Positions 51,904 to 60,573 of a DNA stretch of 64,000 bases are shown in pieces. Below the pieces are notes generated by a model. That model made no database searches and was not told the DNA's origin. It saw only the letters and a list, made by a program, of their open reading frames with translations. Origin of the DNA: Terribacillus halophilus. GTDB taxonomy: Bacteria > Bacillota > Bacilli > Bacillales > Amphibacillaceae. Position 1 is the stretch's first letter. Every line of letters starts with the position of its first letter. The DNA is taken from assembly GCF_900162685.1 (NCBI RefSeq), contig NZ_LT727828.1:522824-586823 (forward strand), given 5' to 3'. A program made the translations under genes and the position numbers.

Positions 51904-53299
51904 AGCTTTTCTGTGCACTATCTCCGTTTGTATACCAAATGAACTTACCTGTATAGCCGTAGATAATGGCTAACGCGATTGCGACAAAGCTTAACCACAT
52001 GAAAGGCAAATAAGAGAACGTGGAAACGCCCAGGATGCCGGCCATATAAATACCGTTATCCGTCCACGGCACCATACCAGAAGTAAGCGTACCGCCAACT
52101 TCCGTATTACGAGATAAGACACGGCGATCAAGGTGCTGCCGGTCATATGTTTTTTCCATCATTTTCGGTGTCAGAATCAAGGCAACATACATGGCACAGC
52201 CAAGGACGTTCCCAAGGAAAGCAACAATCAAGGTTGCTACAGTCGTGTTACCCGCAGATACAAGCTTGTTTTCAAATGTAGAAACAATCACTTGCAGAAC
52301 GCCAAGCTTTTCAAGTAAACCGCCAAAACCAAGACCAAAAACAATGACCATTAATGTATCGAGCATACCCATTACGCCGCCACGATTCAGAATGCCATCA
52401 ATGAAGTTGACACCTGTTTCGATAGAGAAGCCACTGTAGGCTGTCTGAAGGGCTGCAGGAAAGTCCATACCTTGGAATACAGAAGCCCAAATAGCACCAA
52501 GAAGTGCGCCTGCTACGATAACAGGCATGGACGGTTTCTTTAGCGCAAGCAGTACGAGGACAAACAGTGCGGGAATCAGCATGATGATCCCGATATCAAA
52601 GTTGTCTTGTAATGCTCCTTTTAAAGACTCAACGCGCGCTTGGTCAATATCGTCGCCTCCATATAAGAACCCGGCAACAGTAAATAAGATGGCCGAAATG
52701 ACGAAAGCTGGTACAGAAAGGAACAGCATCGCTCGAACGTGCTCGAGTACGTCAACTTTAGAAAGCGAGGAAGACAGCACCGTACTATCAGATAATGGAG
52801 ACAGTTTATCCCCAAAGTACGCTCCGGAAAGAACAGCACCTGCAACAAGCGGCAGAGGCATGCCTAATCCTTCTCCGATTGCCATCATGGCGATACCTGC
52901 TGTACCAGCTGTACCCCATGAAGTTCCGGTAGCAATGGACATAACAGAACAGATAATCAACGTGGCAAGCAAGAAGATGCTCGGATGAATAAACTCCAGT
53001 CCGTAATAGATGATAGTAGGAACTACACCGCCTGCAATCCAGGTACCAATCAGTGTTCCAACTGATACGAGAATCAGCACAGCCTCCAGACCATTCGATA
53101 TACCACTAATAATGGACTTCTGCAAATCTTGGAATGCGTGTCCAAGCCGTAAGCCAAGTATAATGACGACAAACCAGGATATGAAAAGTGCTAGTTGAAT
53201 CGGCAAGTCAAGATAGACTGTAAATGACAATACGAGCGCTAGAAAGATTCCTAGTATGATGATAATCTCTGTTATTGTTGGTAACCTTGCTTCTTTCAC
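51902..53299 (-). CDS. mleN: NhaC-family antiporter, probably MleN (malate/lactate)
   Basis: A 465-residue NhaC-type antiporter with about 12 hydrophobic segments (SIATGTSWGTAGTAGIAMMAIG and GAYFGDKLSPLSDSTVLSS are family hallmarks). In B. subtilis the ans operon continues ansA-ansB-mleN-mleA, where MleN exchanges malate with lactate using protons and sodium. The order ansA, ansB, NhaC-type gene here is the same, so mleN is the likely identity; no mleA follows. A hairpin separates it from ansB, which may lower its expression. A plain Na+/H+ antiporter cannot be excluded. Confidence 0.8.
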   Translation of the reverse strand: MKEARLPTITEIIIILGIFLALVLSFTVYLDLPIQLALFISWFVVIILGLRLGHAFQDLQKSIISGISNGLEAVLILVSVGTLIGTWIAGGVVPTIIYYGLEFIHPSIFLLATLIICSVMSIATGTSWGTAGTAGIAMMAIGEGLGMPLPLVAGAVLSGAYFGDKLSPLSDSTVLSSSLSKVDVLEHVRAMLFLSVPAFVISAILFTVAGFLYGGDDIDQARVESLKGALQDNFDIGIIMLIPALFVLVLLALKKPSMPVIVAGALLGAIWASVFQGMDFPAALQTAYSGFSIETGVNFIDGILNRGGVMGMLDTLMVIVFGLGFGGLLEKLGVLQVIVSTFENKLVSAGNTTVATLIVAFLGNVLGCAMYVALILTPKMMEKTYDRQHLDRRVLSRNTEVGGTLTSGMVPWTDNGIYMAGILGVSTFSYLPFMWLSFVAIALAIIYGYTGKFIWYTNGDSAQKS

Positions 53300-53351
53300 T
53301 TCCAGTCCTCCTCTAAGATATGTTAACCGCTTACAATCAGAAGCGGAAAAG

Positions 53352-53399
53352 AAATGCGCGAGTGCTCCCGATTTTAAAAACAGGAATACACGCGCATTT
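53352..53399 (-). terminator. Intercistronic hairpin between ansB and mleN
   Basis: AAATGCGCG (53352-53360) and CGCGCATTT (53391-53399) form a strong 9-bp stem with partial pairing further in. On the minus strand it is followed by CTTTTCCGC, a weak T tract, so it may be a leaky terminator or an mRNA 3'-end stabiliser for ansAB. Confidence 0.5.
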
Positions 53400-53404
53400 G
53401 TCTA

Positions 53405-54832
53405 TTATCTATCAAAAAGTTCCTCGCCCGCAATACCTGGTTTGGTCATTTCGTACGGATTTAGAATAACATCAAGCTCTTCTTCGGTTAACACGTCGTA
53501 TTGCAAGCAAAGTTCACGGATTGATTTTCCAGTAAGAATTGCCTCGCGAGCGATGCGTGCTGCAACTTCATAACCTAAATGCGGGTTCACTGCAGTTAGC
53601 AAGCCAACACTTTTATCCACATATTCTTTCATCAAATCCTCATTTGCTTCGATTCCAATTAAACAGTTATCTGTGAACGAACGGAAGCCGTTATTCATGA
53701 TGCTGATTGACTGCAACAAGTTGAAGACAAGAACTGGCTCCATAACATTCAATTCCAGCTGTCCTGCTTCAGAAGCTAAGCAGATCGTATTGTCATTCCC
53801 GATGACTTGGAAGGCGATCTGATTAATCATCTCTGCCATAACTGGATTTACTTTACCTGGCATAATGGAGGAGCCAGGCTGTCTTGCTGGCAAGTTAATT
53901 TCATTCAAACCTGCTCTTGGACCGGAAGCCATTAAACGCAGGTCATTGGCAATCTTGGACATATTCATCATACAAACTTTCAGCGTGGCGGAAACTTCCG
54001 TATAAGCGTCTGTGTTTTGCGTAGCATCAACAAGATGAACGGCCGATACGAGTGGAAGTCCGCTAATTTCAGCTAAGTGCGCTGTAACATACTCAATGTA
54101 TTTCGGATTTGCATTCAAACCCGTTCCCACTGCAGTTGCGCCCATATTTACTTCATATAAGTGCTGGCGGGATTGTTTGATACGCTTTATATCTCTTTCC
54201 AGTACACGGCTGTACGCTTCGAATTCTTGTCCCAATCGAATTGGTACAGCATCTTGTAAATGTGTACGTCCCATTTTGATGACAGAATCAAACGCTATAG
54301 CTTTTTTCTTGAACTCACCGTGCATGTACTCCATTGTGTCCAGCAATTTCTCCAGCATGTTCAATGTAGAGATATGAATTGCTGTTGGAAATACATCATT
54401 TGTCGATTGCGACATATTCACATGTGTATTCGGGCTTAACTGCTGGTAATTGCCTTTCTCATGTCCGAGAATTTCGAGTGCGCGGTTTGTAATTACTTCA
54501 TTCGCATTCATATTAATTGAAGTCCCAGCGCCGCCTTGGATTGGATCGACGATAAATTGGTCATGCCACTGCCCATCGATTAATTCATCTGCTGCTTGCA
54601 CAATGGCGTTTCCTAATCCTTCATACAATCGTTTTACATCCATATTAGCAAGTGCAGCTGATTTTTTTACAATACCAAGTGCCTTGATCATTTCTTCATG
54701 GATACGATACCCCGTAATCGGGAAGTTTTCTGACGCACGCAGCGTCTGGATGCCGTAGTAAGCATCTTTTTGAATTTGTTTCTCTCCTAGAAAGTCTTTC
54801 TCTGTCCGGTAATTTGCTTGTAAGTCTGCCAT
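53405..54832 (-). CDS. ansB: Aspartate ammonia-lyase
   Basis: Splits aspartate to fumarate and ammonia. The 475-residue protein belongs to the fumarase/aspartase superfamily: QGGAGTSINMNANEVI, SPNTHVNMSQSTNDVFPTA, GRTHLQDAVPI and the signature GSSIMPGKVNP with the catalytic serine. ATG at 54832 follows AAGGAAGG at a spacing of eight; an in-frame GTG at 54853 lies beyond that site. It follows ansA after 25 bp, as in B. subtilis. Confidence 0.95.
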   Translation of the reverse strand: MADLQANYRTEKDFLGEKQIQKDAYYGIQTLRASENFPITGYRIHEEMIKALGIVKKSAALANMDVKRLYEGLGNAIVQAADELIDGQWHDQFIVDPIQGGAGTSINMNANEVITNRALEILGHEKGNYQQLSPNTHVNMSQSTNDVFPTAIHISTLNMLEKLLDTMEYMHGEFKKKAIAFDSVIKMGRTHLQDAVPIRLGQEFEAYSRVLERDIKRIKQSRQHLYEVNMGATAVGTGLNANPKYIEYVTAHLAEISGLPLVSAVHLVDATQNTDAYTEVSATLKVCMMNMSKIANDLRLMASGPRAGLNEINLPARQPGSSIMPGKVNPVMAEMINQIAFQVIGNDNTICLASEAGQLELNVMEPVLVFNLLQSISIMNNGFRSFTDNCLIGIEANEDLMKEYVDKSVGLLTAVNPHLGYEVAARIAREAILTGKSIRELCLQYDVLTEEELDVILNPYEMTKPGIAGEELFDR

Positions 54833-54857
54833 GACCTGAACCTTCCTTTTCACTTAT

Positions 54858-55853
54858 TTAAGAGGGCCATATGGTGATATCATCAGCTATTGGTGTTTCC
54901 ATCATACGTTTGACTTCCTTTGGCTCAGCGGATCTGCCTAGCGCCCACATGAGCTTGGGAACGATTGCTTCTGTGTTCATATTGCTTGAACGGGTAATCA
55001 GTTCTTGATTAATGCGGCGACCGACCTCGTAAATCGTCATGTCTTCGCCTTCTTCTAAGCACTGTGTCGTGATAACGACGACAACACCTTTTTCCACCAG
55101 TTCATTGATTTTCTGCAGAAGGTCCCGTCTTTCAAATGGAATACCGCCGCTGCCATAGCTCTCGATTAAGACACCTTTGTACATGCTTGCTAACACATCA
55201 AATACTTCGGGCTTGAGCCCCGGATACAACCTTAATAAGAGTACATCAGTACATAGGGAAGTATCAACGATAAACGGTGCATTTTGTGATTGAATTTTTT
55301 TGTTATATTCAATCTGGTCTTCATGAATGAAAGCAATGTATGGATAATTGATACTTTCAAATGCATCATAGCTCTTTGTACGCAGTTTAATCGCTCTTGT
55401 ACCTTGCATGACACGACCATCAAATACAACATAAACGCCGCCAATCTCCTCACAAGCAAAACGAATAGCATCGGTAATATTTCGTTTGGCATCTGTTTTC
55501 TGAAAGGTGATTGGAATTTGCGAGCCGGTAATAACAATTGGCTTACTGGCATTCTGCAGCATATAAGACAGTGCTGCAGCTGTATAAGCCATAGTGTCGG
55601 TTCCGTGGGTGATGACAAATCCATCGTACGCTTCATAATGATGCTTAATTGCTTCCGCCATCGTAATCCAATCTTCAGGCTGCATATTGGTACTGTCCAG
55701 ATTCATGAGTGAGAGTGTTTCCATTGTATAGTCATTGTTCATATCAGAAACATAATCTAACAGTTCATTTGCATCAACAGCTGGTGCCAAACCGTTTTCG
55801 CCCTCAACTGATGCAATGGTGCCCCCGGTAGTTATCATTAATAGCTTTTTCAT
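54858..55853 (-). CDS. ansA: L-asparaginase, type I
   Basis: Hydrolyses asparagine to aspartate and ammonia, cytosolic. The 331-residue protein has the nucleophile threonine in ITTGGTIAS (Thr12), the second active-site block [13 protein letters not shown] and the [13 protein letters not shown] region of type-I enzymes. No signal peptide, consistent with the cytosolic form. ATG at 55853 follows AGAGGTG at a spacing of six; the in-frame GTG at 55862 lies inside that site. First gene of the operon, divergent from its presumed repressor ansR. Confidence 0.95.
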   Translation of the reverse strand: MKKLLMITTGGTIASVEGENGLAPAVDANELLDYVSDMNNDYTMETLSLMNLDSTNMQPEDWITMAEAIKHHYEAYDGFVITHGTDTMAYTAAALSYMLQNASKPIVITGSQIPITFQKTDAKRNITDAIRFACEEIGGVYVVFDGRVMQGTRAIKLRTKSYDAFESINYPYIAFIHEDQIEYNKKIQSQNAPFIVDTSLCTDVLLLRLYPGLKPEVFDVLASMYKGVLIESYGSGGIPFERRDLLQKINELVEKGVVVVITTQCLEEGEDMTIYEVGRRINQELITRSSNMNTEAIVPKLMWALGRSAEPKEVKRMMETPIADDITIWPS

Positions 55854-55889
55854 TCCCTGCACCTCTTCTATCGATCTATTGTTAAGTTA

Positions 55890-55975
55890 TTATTCGCATA
55901 TTGCGTACCATCATTCTTATTATAGAGAAAATGTAAGCGATAATCAATGTAGTATTATTCACTTCGCGTACACCT
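55890..55975. promoter_or_regulatory. ansA promoter flanked by two direct repeats (candidate AnsR sites)
   Basis: Minus strand: TTGATT (55942-55947), 17 bp, TATAAT (55919-55924), a good ansA promoter. Two plus-strand direct repeats of pattern TTATTC-N-GCGTAC-ACC lie around it, at about 55890-55909 (just after the ansA start point) and 55956-55973 (near the ansR -35). They are candidate AnsR operators. TGTAAGCGATAATC at 55932-55945, in the promoter spacer, is a partial CRE match (11 of 14). ansR has a TATAAT at 55990-55995. Confidence 0.5.
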
Positions 55976-56028
55976 CATTTTATTTATGCTATAATGATAG
56001 TCAGTACAAAGAGCGGAGGACGTGTAAG

Positions 56029-56346
56029 ATGAATCTTGATAGGCTATCAGAATTGAGGAAGAAGAAAAATTGGTCACTGCAGGATACCGCTGATCGTCTT
56101 GGTATTGCTAAAAGCACGTATGCAGGCTACGAATCTGGATATCGGCGTCCATCCTTCGAAGCATTGCTTATGCTGGCAGATTTGTTTGAAACGACATGCG
56201 ATGACTTGCTTGGCCGTTCTTTCAACACGACCATAGAACTGACAAAAGCAGGGGATGCGCAGCTATCTATTGATCAAAGGGAATTGACAGACCAGGAGAG
56301 GATAGGGGCAATCGCCTTTATTCGAACAACTAGAGAATTGCAATAA
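56029..56346 (+). CDS. ansR: XRE-family repressor of the asparaginase operon
   Basis: A 105-residue protein with an N-terminal XRE-type HTH (about 4-62; SLQDTADRLGIAKSTYAGYESGYRRP) and a short C-terminal tail. Small XRE repressors next to ansAB match AnsR of B. subtilis (about 116 residues), which represses ansAB unless asparagine or aspartate is present. The ATG follows GCGGAGGA at a spacing of nine. It is divergent from ansA with a 175-bp shared control region. A strong terminator follows the stop. Confidence 0.87.
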   Translation: MNLDRLSELRKKKNWSLQDTADRLGIAKSTYAGYESGYRRPSFEALLMLADLFETTCDDLLGRSFNTTIELTKAGDAQLSIDQRELTDQERIGAIAFIRTTRELQ

Positions 56347-56380
56347 AAAAACGCTTTGCAGACAGTCTGCAAAGCGTTTT
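56346..56380. terminator. Bidirectional terminator between ansR and yusV-like gene
   Basis: Perfect 15-bp stem AAAACGCTTTGCAGA / TCTGCAAAGCGTTTT with loop CAG; A and T runs on both sides; convergent genes. Confidence 0.93.
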
Positions 56381-56381
56381 C

Positions 56382-57212
56382 TTATGCGAGTGTTTTCTCC
56401 ATTATATGTTCTTCTGGTAGAGAAGCACTTCCAAGAATATTATATGGCAAGCAAAGCGGGACACCTGTGCGAGGGTCAAGAATAACATCTGCTTCGATAT
56501 TAAACACTTCACGTAAGTTGTCCGCAGTAACGGTATCAGCTGGGGAGCCCTCACAAACGACACGGCCATTTTTAATAGCAATCATATGGTCTGCATAACG
56601 AGTAGCATGATTCAGATCGTGCACGACCATTACAATGGTGCGATTTTCTTCACGATTCAGTTTATGAAGCAGCATAAGTACTTCCAGTTGATGTGCCATA
56701 TCTAGGAAAGTTGTCGGCTCATCAAGGAAGAGTGTCTCTGTTTCCTGAGCCAATGCCATAGCAATCCAAGCACGCTGACGCTGTCCGCCAGAAAGCTGAT
56801 CTACCGCACGCTGTTCAAAATCGGCCATACCAGTTACTTCAATTGACCATGCAATTACTTCCTTATCATAAGGAGTAAGTGTGCCGAAGCCCTTTTGGTG
56901 CGGATAGCGGCCATAAGCGACCAGCTCAGAGACTGTCAATCCTTCCGGTGCTACAGGATTTTGCGGCAGAATCGCAAGCTGTTTCGCGACAGCCTTCGTT
57001 GACTGCTTATGAATGCTTTTTCCGTCTAATAACACCATGCCATTTTTCGGCTTCATAACACGTGCCATTGTTTTAAGTATAGTAGACTTGCCAGAACCGT
57101 TCGCTCCGACTAAAGCTGTGATTTTTCCTTTTGGTATTTCTATTGTCAAATCTTTTACGATTGATTTATCTCCATAGGCTACTTCGAGTAATTCCGTTTG
57201 CAAACGTCCCAT
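56382..57212 (-). CDS. yusV: Fe(3+)-siderophore ABC transporter ATP-binding protein (YusV-like)
   Basis: A 276-residue ATPase of the FecE/FhuC class that powers siderophore uptake. Walker [13 protein letters not shown] near residue 37, ILPQNP Q-loop, signature [18 protein letters not shown], Walker [13 protein letters not shown] and VHDLNHA H-loop are complete. No permease or binding protein is adjacent, as for YusV of B. subtilis, a shared ATPase for several siderophore systems. A Fur-like box lies 35 bp upstream. ATG preceded by AAAGGGG. Confidence 0.9.
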   Translation of the reverse strand: MGRLQTELLEVAYGDKSIVKDLTIEIPKGKITALVGANGSGKSTILKTMARVMKPKNGMVLLDGKSIHKQSTKAVAKQLAILPQNPVAPEGLTVSELVAYGRYPHQKGFGTLTPYDKEVIAWSIEVTGMADFEQRAVDQLSGGQRQRAWIAMALAQETETLFLDEPTTFLDMAHQLEVLMLLHKLNREENRTIVMVVHDLNHATRYADHMIAIKNGRVVCEGSPADTVTADNLREVFNIEADVILDPRTGVPLCLPYNILGSASLPEEHIMEKTLA

Positions 57213-57246
57213 TACTAGTGTACCCCTTTCATCTTCTCTTTTATGT

Positions 57247-57265
57247 GAGAATGAGAATCGTTATT
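57247..57265 (-). promoter_or_regulatory. Fur-box-like site upstream of yusV-like gene
   Basis: GAGAATGAGAATCGTTATT matches the 19-bp Fur consensus GATAATGATAATCATTATC at 15 positions. It lies 35 bp before the ATG of the siderophore ATPase gene. Confidence 0.65.
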
Positions 57266-57353
57266 AACTATATTGTCACAAAACAGAAAGCTATTCAAGC
57301 GTTATTAAGGAAATTTCATAAAAAAGTAAGATTATTTCCAAGTTGTCCCTGCG

Positions 57354-57399
57354 TTGACATAGTGCTGAATAGTCAGCTATGATAATGATAATGATTTTC
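57354..57399 (+). promoter_or_regulatory. Promoter and Fur box of nitroreductase gene
   Basis: TTGACA (57354-57359), 18 bp, TATGAT (57378-57383) form a good sigma-A promoter. GATAATGATAATGATTTTC (57381-57399) matches the Fur consensus at 17 of 19 positions and covers the -10 end and start point, a repressing position. The start codon is 38 bp further on. Confidence 0.8.
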
Positions 57400-57437
57400 A
57401 ATTAAAATGGTCGGTATGAAAAAGGGGAGGACATCGA

Positions 57438-58001
57438 ATGCAATTAGAGCAGTTAATCAAAAACAGAAGGTCGATTACAAATTATGAGACTAGTAAAGAG
57501 ATTTCATATGAAGAAATACAAGCATTACTAGATATTGCGGTATGGGTTCCGAATCATAAGATGACGCAGCCGTGGCGCTTTATCCTGATCGATGGAGAAA
57601 CGAAACAGCAGCTTGGAGAGCTTCATGGAAAAACAGGGGCAAAGGCTGCTGCCACGCCGGAAGAGAAGGAGAAGAAAGCGGAAGCGCTGAAGAACAAGAT
57701 TACAGAGGTCCCGCTTTGGATTGCAGTGGTGGTAGAAGAGCATCCGCAAATGAAATTCCGGGAAGAAGATTATGCTTCTGCCAGCATGCTAATACAAAAC
57801 TTCAGTTTGCTTGCTTGGGAAAAAGGGATCGGAACAATTTGGAAGACAAATGCTTTGCTTGAAAATCCGGAAGCGAGAGAGCTATTGCAAATTCAGCCAG
57901 GGGAACGCAATATTGCGCTTCTGCAAGTTGGGTATATTGGGAAAGAGCCGAAAGCGAAGCGGAGAATTGCCGCTAGTGAACGGACTACTATCTTAAAATG
58001 A
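57438..58001 (+). CDS. yfhC: Nitroreductase-family FMN oxidoreductase (YfhC-like), Fur-controlled
   Basis: A 187-residue nitroreductase-fold flavoprotein. N-terminal LIKNRRSITNYE is the FMN-binding motif, PNHKMTQPWRF follows near residue 37, and the C-terminal half has SMLIQNFSLLAWEKGIGTIWKT and LLQVGYIG. It resembles YfhC of B. subtilis, a member of the iron-limitation response. A Fur box sits over its promoter. A role as flavin-dependent reductase in iron release or redox balance under iron limitation is inference. GGGGAGG precedes the ATG; a terminator overlaps the end. Confidence 0.83.
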   Translation: MQLEQLIKNRRSITNYETSKEISYEEIQALLDIAVWVPNHKMTQPWRFILIDGETKQQLGELHGKTGAKAAATPEEKEKKAEALKNKITEVPLWIAVVVEEHPQMKFREEDYASASMLIQNFSLLAWEKGIGTIWKTNALLENPEARELLQIQPGERNIALLQVGYIGKEPKAKRRIAASERTTILK

Positions 58002-58045
58002 AAAACAGCGATTCTGCGAGAGAGCAGGATCGCTGTTTTCATTTT
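57996..58045. terminator. Bidirectional terminator between yfhC-like gene and phnE
   Basis: Long stem: AAAATGAAAAACAGCGATTCTGC pairs with GCAGGATCGCTGTTTTCATTTT (one bulge, GU pair), loop GAGAGA. It overlaps the ends of both convergent genes. Confidence 0.9.
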
Positions 58046-58856
58046 AGACGATTTTCTTCCGGAAGTAACCGGAGATGAGGTCAATTAAGGATACGAGTAC
58101 AATGATACCGAGTAAGATAACACCGACTCGCGGCCAGTTTCGAGATTGTAGCGCAAAGATAAGCGGTGCACCGATACCACCGGCACCAATGATACCTAAA
58201 ATGGATGCTCCCCTGACGTTCAATTCAAATCGGTAAAGCGTATAAGAAATGAACCCAGGTAGTACTTGCGGCAAAACAGAGTAGACAAGCACTTGAAGAC
58301 GGTTAGCCCCGGTAGCAATCAATGCCTCTTTTGGTCCATGGTCGATTGCTTCTACTTCTTCAGCAAATAACTTACCAAGCATTCCAATAGAATGAAGTCC
58401 TAAAGCTAGCACTCCAGCAAAAGAACCTGGTCCGACAGCTTTAATGAAGATGATTGCCAGGACAACTTCTGGGAAGACACGAATGAAACTAAGAACAAAC
58501 CGACCAATACCGGTAACAAAGAATCCTGATTTATCGCGGCGAGTTGCAGCCCAGAAGCCAAATGGGATGGTAAGAATTGCTGAAATAAACGTTCCAAGAA
58601 TAGAGATGGCCAGTGTATCTATTAAGCCGTAAATCAGTCCCTCAGCTCCAGGAACGAAATCCCAATCAGGCTGGATAATTCCGTTTAAAATTGCTTTTGA
58701 TATCTGGCCGGCAGTTTCCTTGATTTCGAATGTTTCTACACCAGCAAAAGCCCAAACATAGATTGCAGCTAGAATGACTAAAATTAACACACGGTTGAAC
58801 AGGCGTTTACCGCGACCTGTTGGTTTAGCGACAAATTGTGTGGAAAGTTGGCTCAT
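58044..58856 (-). CDS. phnE: Phosphonate ABC transporter permease (second PhnE)
   Basis: A 270-residue inner-membrane permease with about six helices, last gene of phnD-phnC-phnE-phnE. The ATPase-coupling EAA-type loop is seen as GPKEALIATGANRLQVLVYSVLPQ near residue 180, followed by RGASILGIIGAGGIG. Its ATG overlaps the stop of the first permease by four bases (ATGA). Two different PhnE-like permeases in one operon imply a heterodimeric channel. Substrate (phosphonate, phosphite or related phosphorus compound) cannot be fixed. Confidence 0.93.
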   Translation of the reverse strand: MSQLSTQFVAKPTGRGKRLFNRVLILVILAAIYVWAFAGVETFEIKETAGQISKAILNGIIQPDWDFVPGAEGLIYGLIDTLAISILGTFISAILTIPFGFWAATRRDKSGFFVTGIGRFVLSFIRVFPEVVLAIIFIKAVGPGSFAGVLALGLHSIGMLGKLFAEEVEAIDHGPKEALIATGANRLQVLVYSVLPQVLPGFISYTLYRFELNVRGASILGIIGAGGIGAPLIFALQSRNWPRVGVILLGIIVLVSLIDLISGYFRKKIV

Positions 58857-59650
58857 AGTAATTTCTCCCGAAGTTTATTACTCACAAAGTCAATGATTAA
58901 CACAACGACAAGTGTAGCGATAATTAATGTATTAACTCGTGGATAATTAAAGAAGCCAAGGTTGCTGTCGTAGTACAGCCCAATACCGCCGGCTCCTACA
59001 AGTCCTAGTATAGCAGCAGCTCGAATATTTACCTCAAATGTATAAAGCACATAGGAGACAAAATAAGCCGCAGCCTGTGGAATGATAGAAAAGGCAATCC
59101 ATTGAAACTTGTTAGCACCAACTGCAGTCATAGCTTCTAATGGACCTTTATCAATACCTTCTACTGATTCGTAAGTTAGTTTGGCAATAATTCCGACAGA
59201 GAAAATGGTTAAAGCAAAAATACCTGGAATCATACCTAAACCGAAAATTGCTACAAAGATTGCCGCTAGAAGCAATTCGGGAATCGTACGAATTAAGTTC
59301 AGCACAAAACGAGCTGGATACGAAATCCACGGGACACGGTTGACATTATTCGCACATAGCAGAATAACAGGAATGGATATAATCGCACCGAACGTCGTGC
59401 CGATGACTGCCATACGAATTGTTTCCAGCATTGGCTCTATAATTTCTTTGAAATAAGCCCAATCCGGTGGGAACATGTCAACAACGAGGCTCGCCATTTG
59501 ATCGCGGTTGTTGAATAAATCCATGATACTTGAGCCTGTTCGCCAATAACTGAGTCCCAGCAGAATGAGAATAATTGCTGCCGTTAGGTAATGCTTCAGC
59601 TTAGAGGGTGGTCTCGGAACCGTTTTTTTCGGAGTCTGGCTCTGGCTCAT
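58853..59650 (-). CDS. phnE: Phosphonate ABC transporter permease (first PhnE)
   Basis: A 265-residue permease with about six hydrophobic segments. The coupling loop reads [24 protein letters not shown] and is followed by [15 protein letters not shown]. It overlaps phnC at its start and the second permease at its end, four bases each (ATGA), showing tight coupling. The N-terminal 20 residues are Pro/Lys-rich and cytosolic. Confidence 0.93.
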   Translation of the reverse strand: MSQSQTPKKTVPRPPSKLKHYLTAAIILILLGLSYWRTGSSIMDLFNNRDQMASLVVDMFPPDWAYFKEIIEPMLETIRMAVIGTTFGAIISIPVILLCANNVNRVPWISYPARFVLNLIRTIPELLLAAIFVAIFGLGMIPGIFALTIFSVGIIAKLTYESVEGIDKGPLEAMTAVGANKFQWIAFSIIPQAAAYFVSYVLYTFEVNIRAAAILGLVGAGGIGLYYDSNLGFFNYPRVNTLIIATLVVVLIIDFVSNKLREKLL

Positions 59651-60426
59651 TCCGCTCCAGCTCCAATCCCGCGCTGCTGTTCTTCTTCCAGCTGCTGTCC
59701 GTAGATCTCTCTGAACTTCTCATCAGTAGCTTCTTCTACAGGGCCATCAAACACGACTTCTCCGGCATTCAATCCAATAATGCGTGTTGCATACTGACGT
59801 GCAATATCAATGAAGTGGAGGTTAACTACCGTTGTGATGCCAAGCTCCTGATTAATTTTTTGCAAGTCATCCATTACTTGTTTGGTAGTCAATGGATCAA
59901 GAGAGGCTACAGGCTCATCGGCAAGAATGATTTTTGCTTCTTGCGCTAACGCACGGGCAATGGAAACACGCTGCTGCTGCCCACCTGAAAGCTGGTCAGA
60001 ACGTGTATAAGCCTTGTCTACTATATTAACTCGATCTAACGCATTAAGAGCTAGATTTACATCTTGTTTCGGGAATAATCCGAAAATAGTTCGCAGGGTG
60101 GAATGGTAGGCAACACGTCCTGAAAGTACATTCCGCAGTACAGAGGACCGCTTAACAAGGTTGAAGCTTTGGAAAATCATGCCGATATCTCGCCGGATCA
60201 TGCGCAGTTTTTTTCCTTTCGCTGCGGTGATAGAGGCATTATCAATCATAATTTCCCCTTCAGAGATTTCGTGCAATCTATTAATCGAGCGCAGCAAAGT
60301 GGACTTACCAGCACCGGAAAGACCAACAATGACAATAAACTCGCCTTTTTCGATAGTTAAGTTGATGTTCTTTAAACCTTTGACGCCATTAGGATATGTT
60401 TTCGAAACATTGCGAAATTCTATCAC
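59647..60426 (-). CDS. phnC: Phosphonate ABC transporter ATP-binding protein
   Basis: A 259-residue ATPase. Walker [17 protein letters not shown] near residue 35, Q-loop [22 protein letters not shown], the signature [18 protein letters not shown], and Walker [14 protein letters not shown] followed by a [10 protein letters not shown]-loop. The Gly-rich LSGR insertion is typical for PhnC. The start is GTG at 60426 with only a weak site, so its yield may be low. It lies 147 bp after phnD, with a hairpin in the gap. Confidence 0.94.
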   Translation of the reverse strand: MIEFRNVSKTYPNGVKGLKNINLTIEKGEFIVIVGLSGAGKSTLLRSINRLHEISEGEIMIDNASITAAKGKKLRMIRRDIGMIFQSFNLVKRSSVLRNVLSGRVAYHSTLRTIFGLFPKQDVNLALNALDRVNIVDKAYTRSDQLSGGQQQRVSIARALAQEAKIILADEPVASLDPLTTKQVMDDLQKINQELGITTVVNLHFIDIARQYATRIIGLNAGEVVFDGPVEEATDEKFREIYGQQLEEEQQRGIGAGAE

Positions 60427-60510
60427 TCTCTATACCAACCTTTTTATGTAGTTTAATAGTTAAAGATAATAAAGAATACTGTTCGGAAAAATATACATAC
60501 AGACAAAAGC

Positions 60511-60543
60511 CCAGCCAGTCTAAGGAAATCTCAGGCTGGCTGG
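60511..60543 (-). terminator. Attenuator-like hairpin between phnD and phnC
   Basis: An 11-bp stem, CCAGCCAGTCT with AGGCTGGCTGG (one GU pair), followed on the minus strand by GCTTTTG. The weak T tract suggests partial termination, which would give more binding protein than transporter, or 3'-end protection of the phnD mRNA. Confidence 0.6.
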
Positions 60544-60573
60544 ATTGATAGGTAAACTATGAAAAAAACTTAA

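Noticed and set aside
55932-55945. Full CRE site in the ansA promoter
   Set aside because: Only 11 of 14 consensus positions match and the 3' half is poor; kept as a remark, not as a called site.
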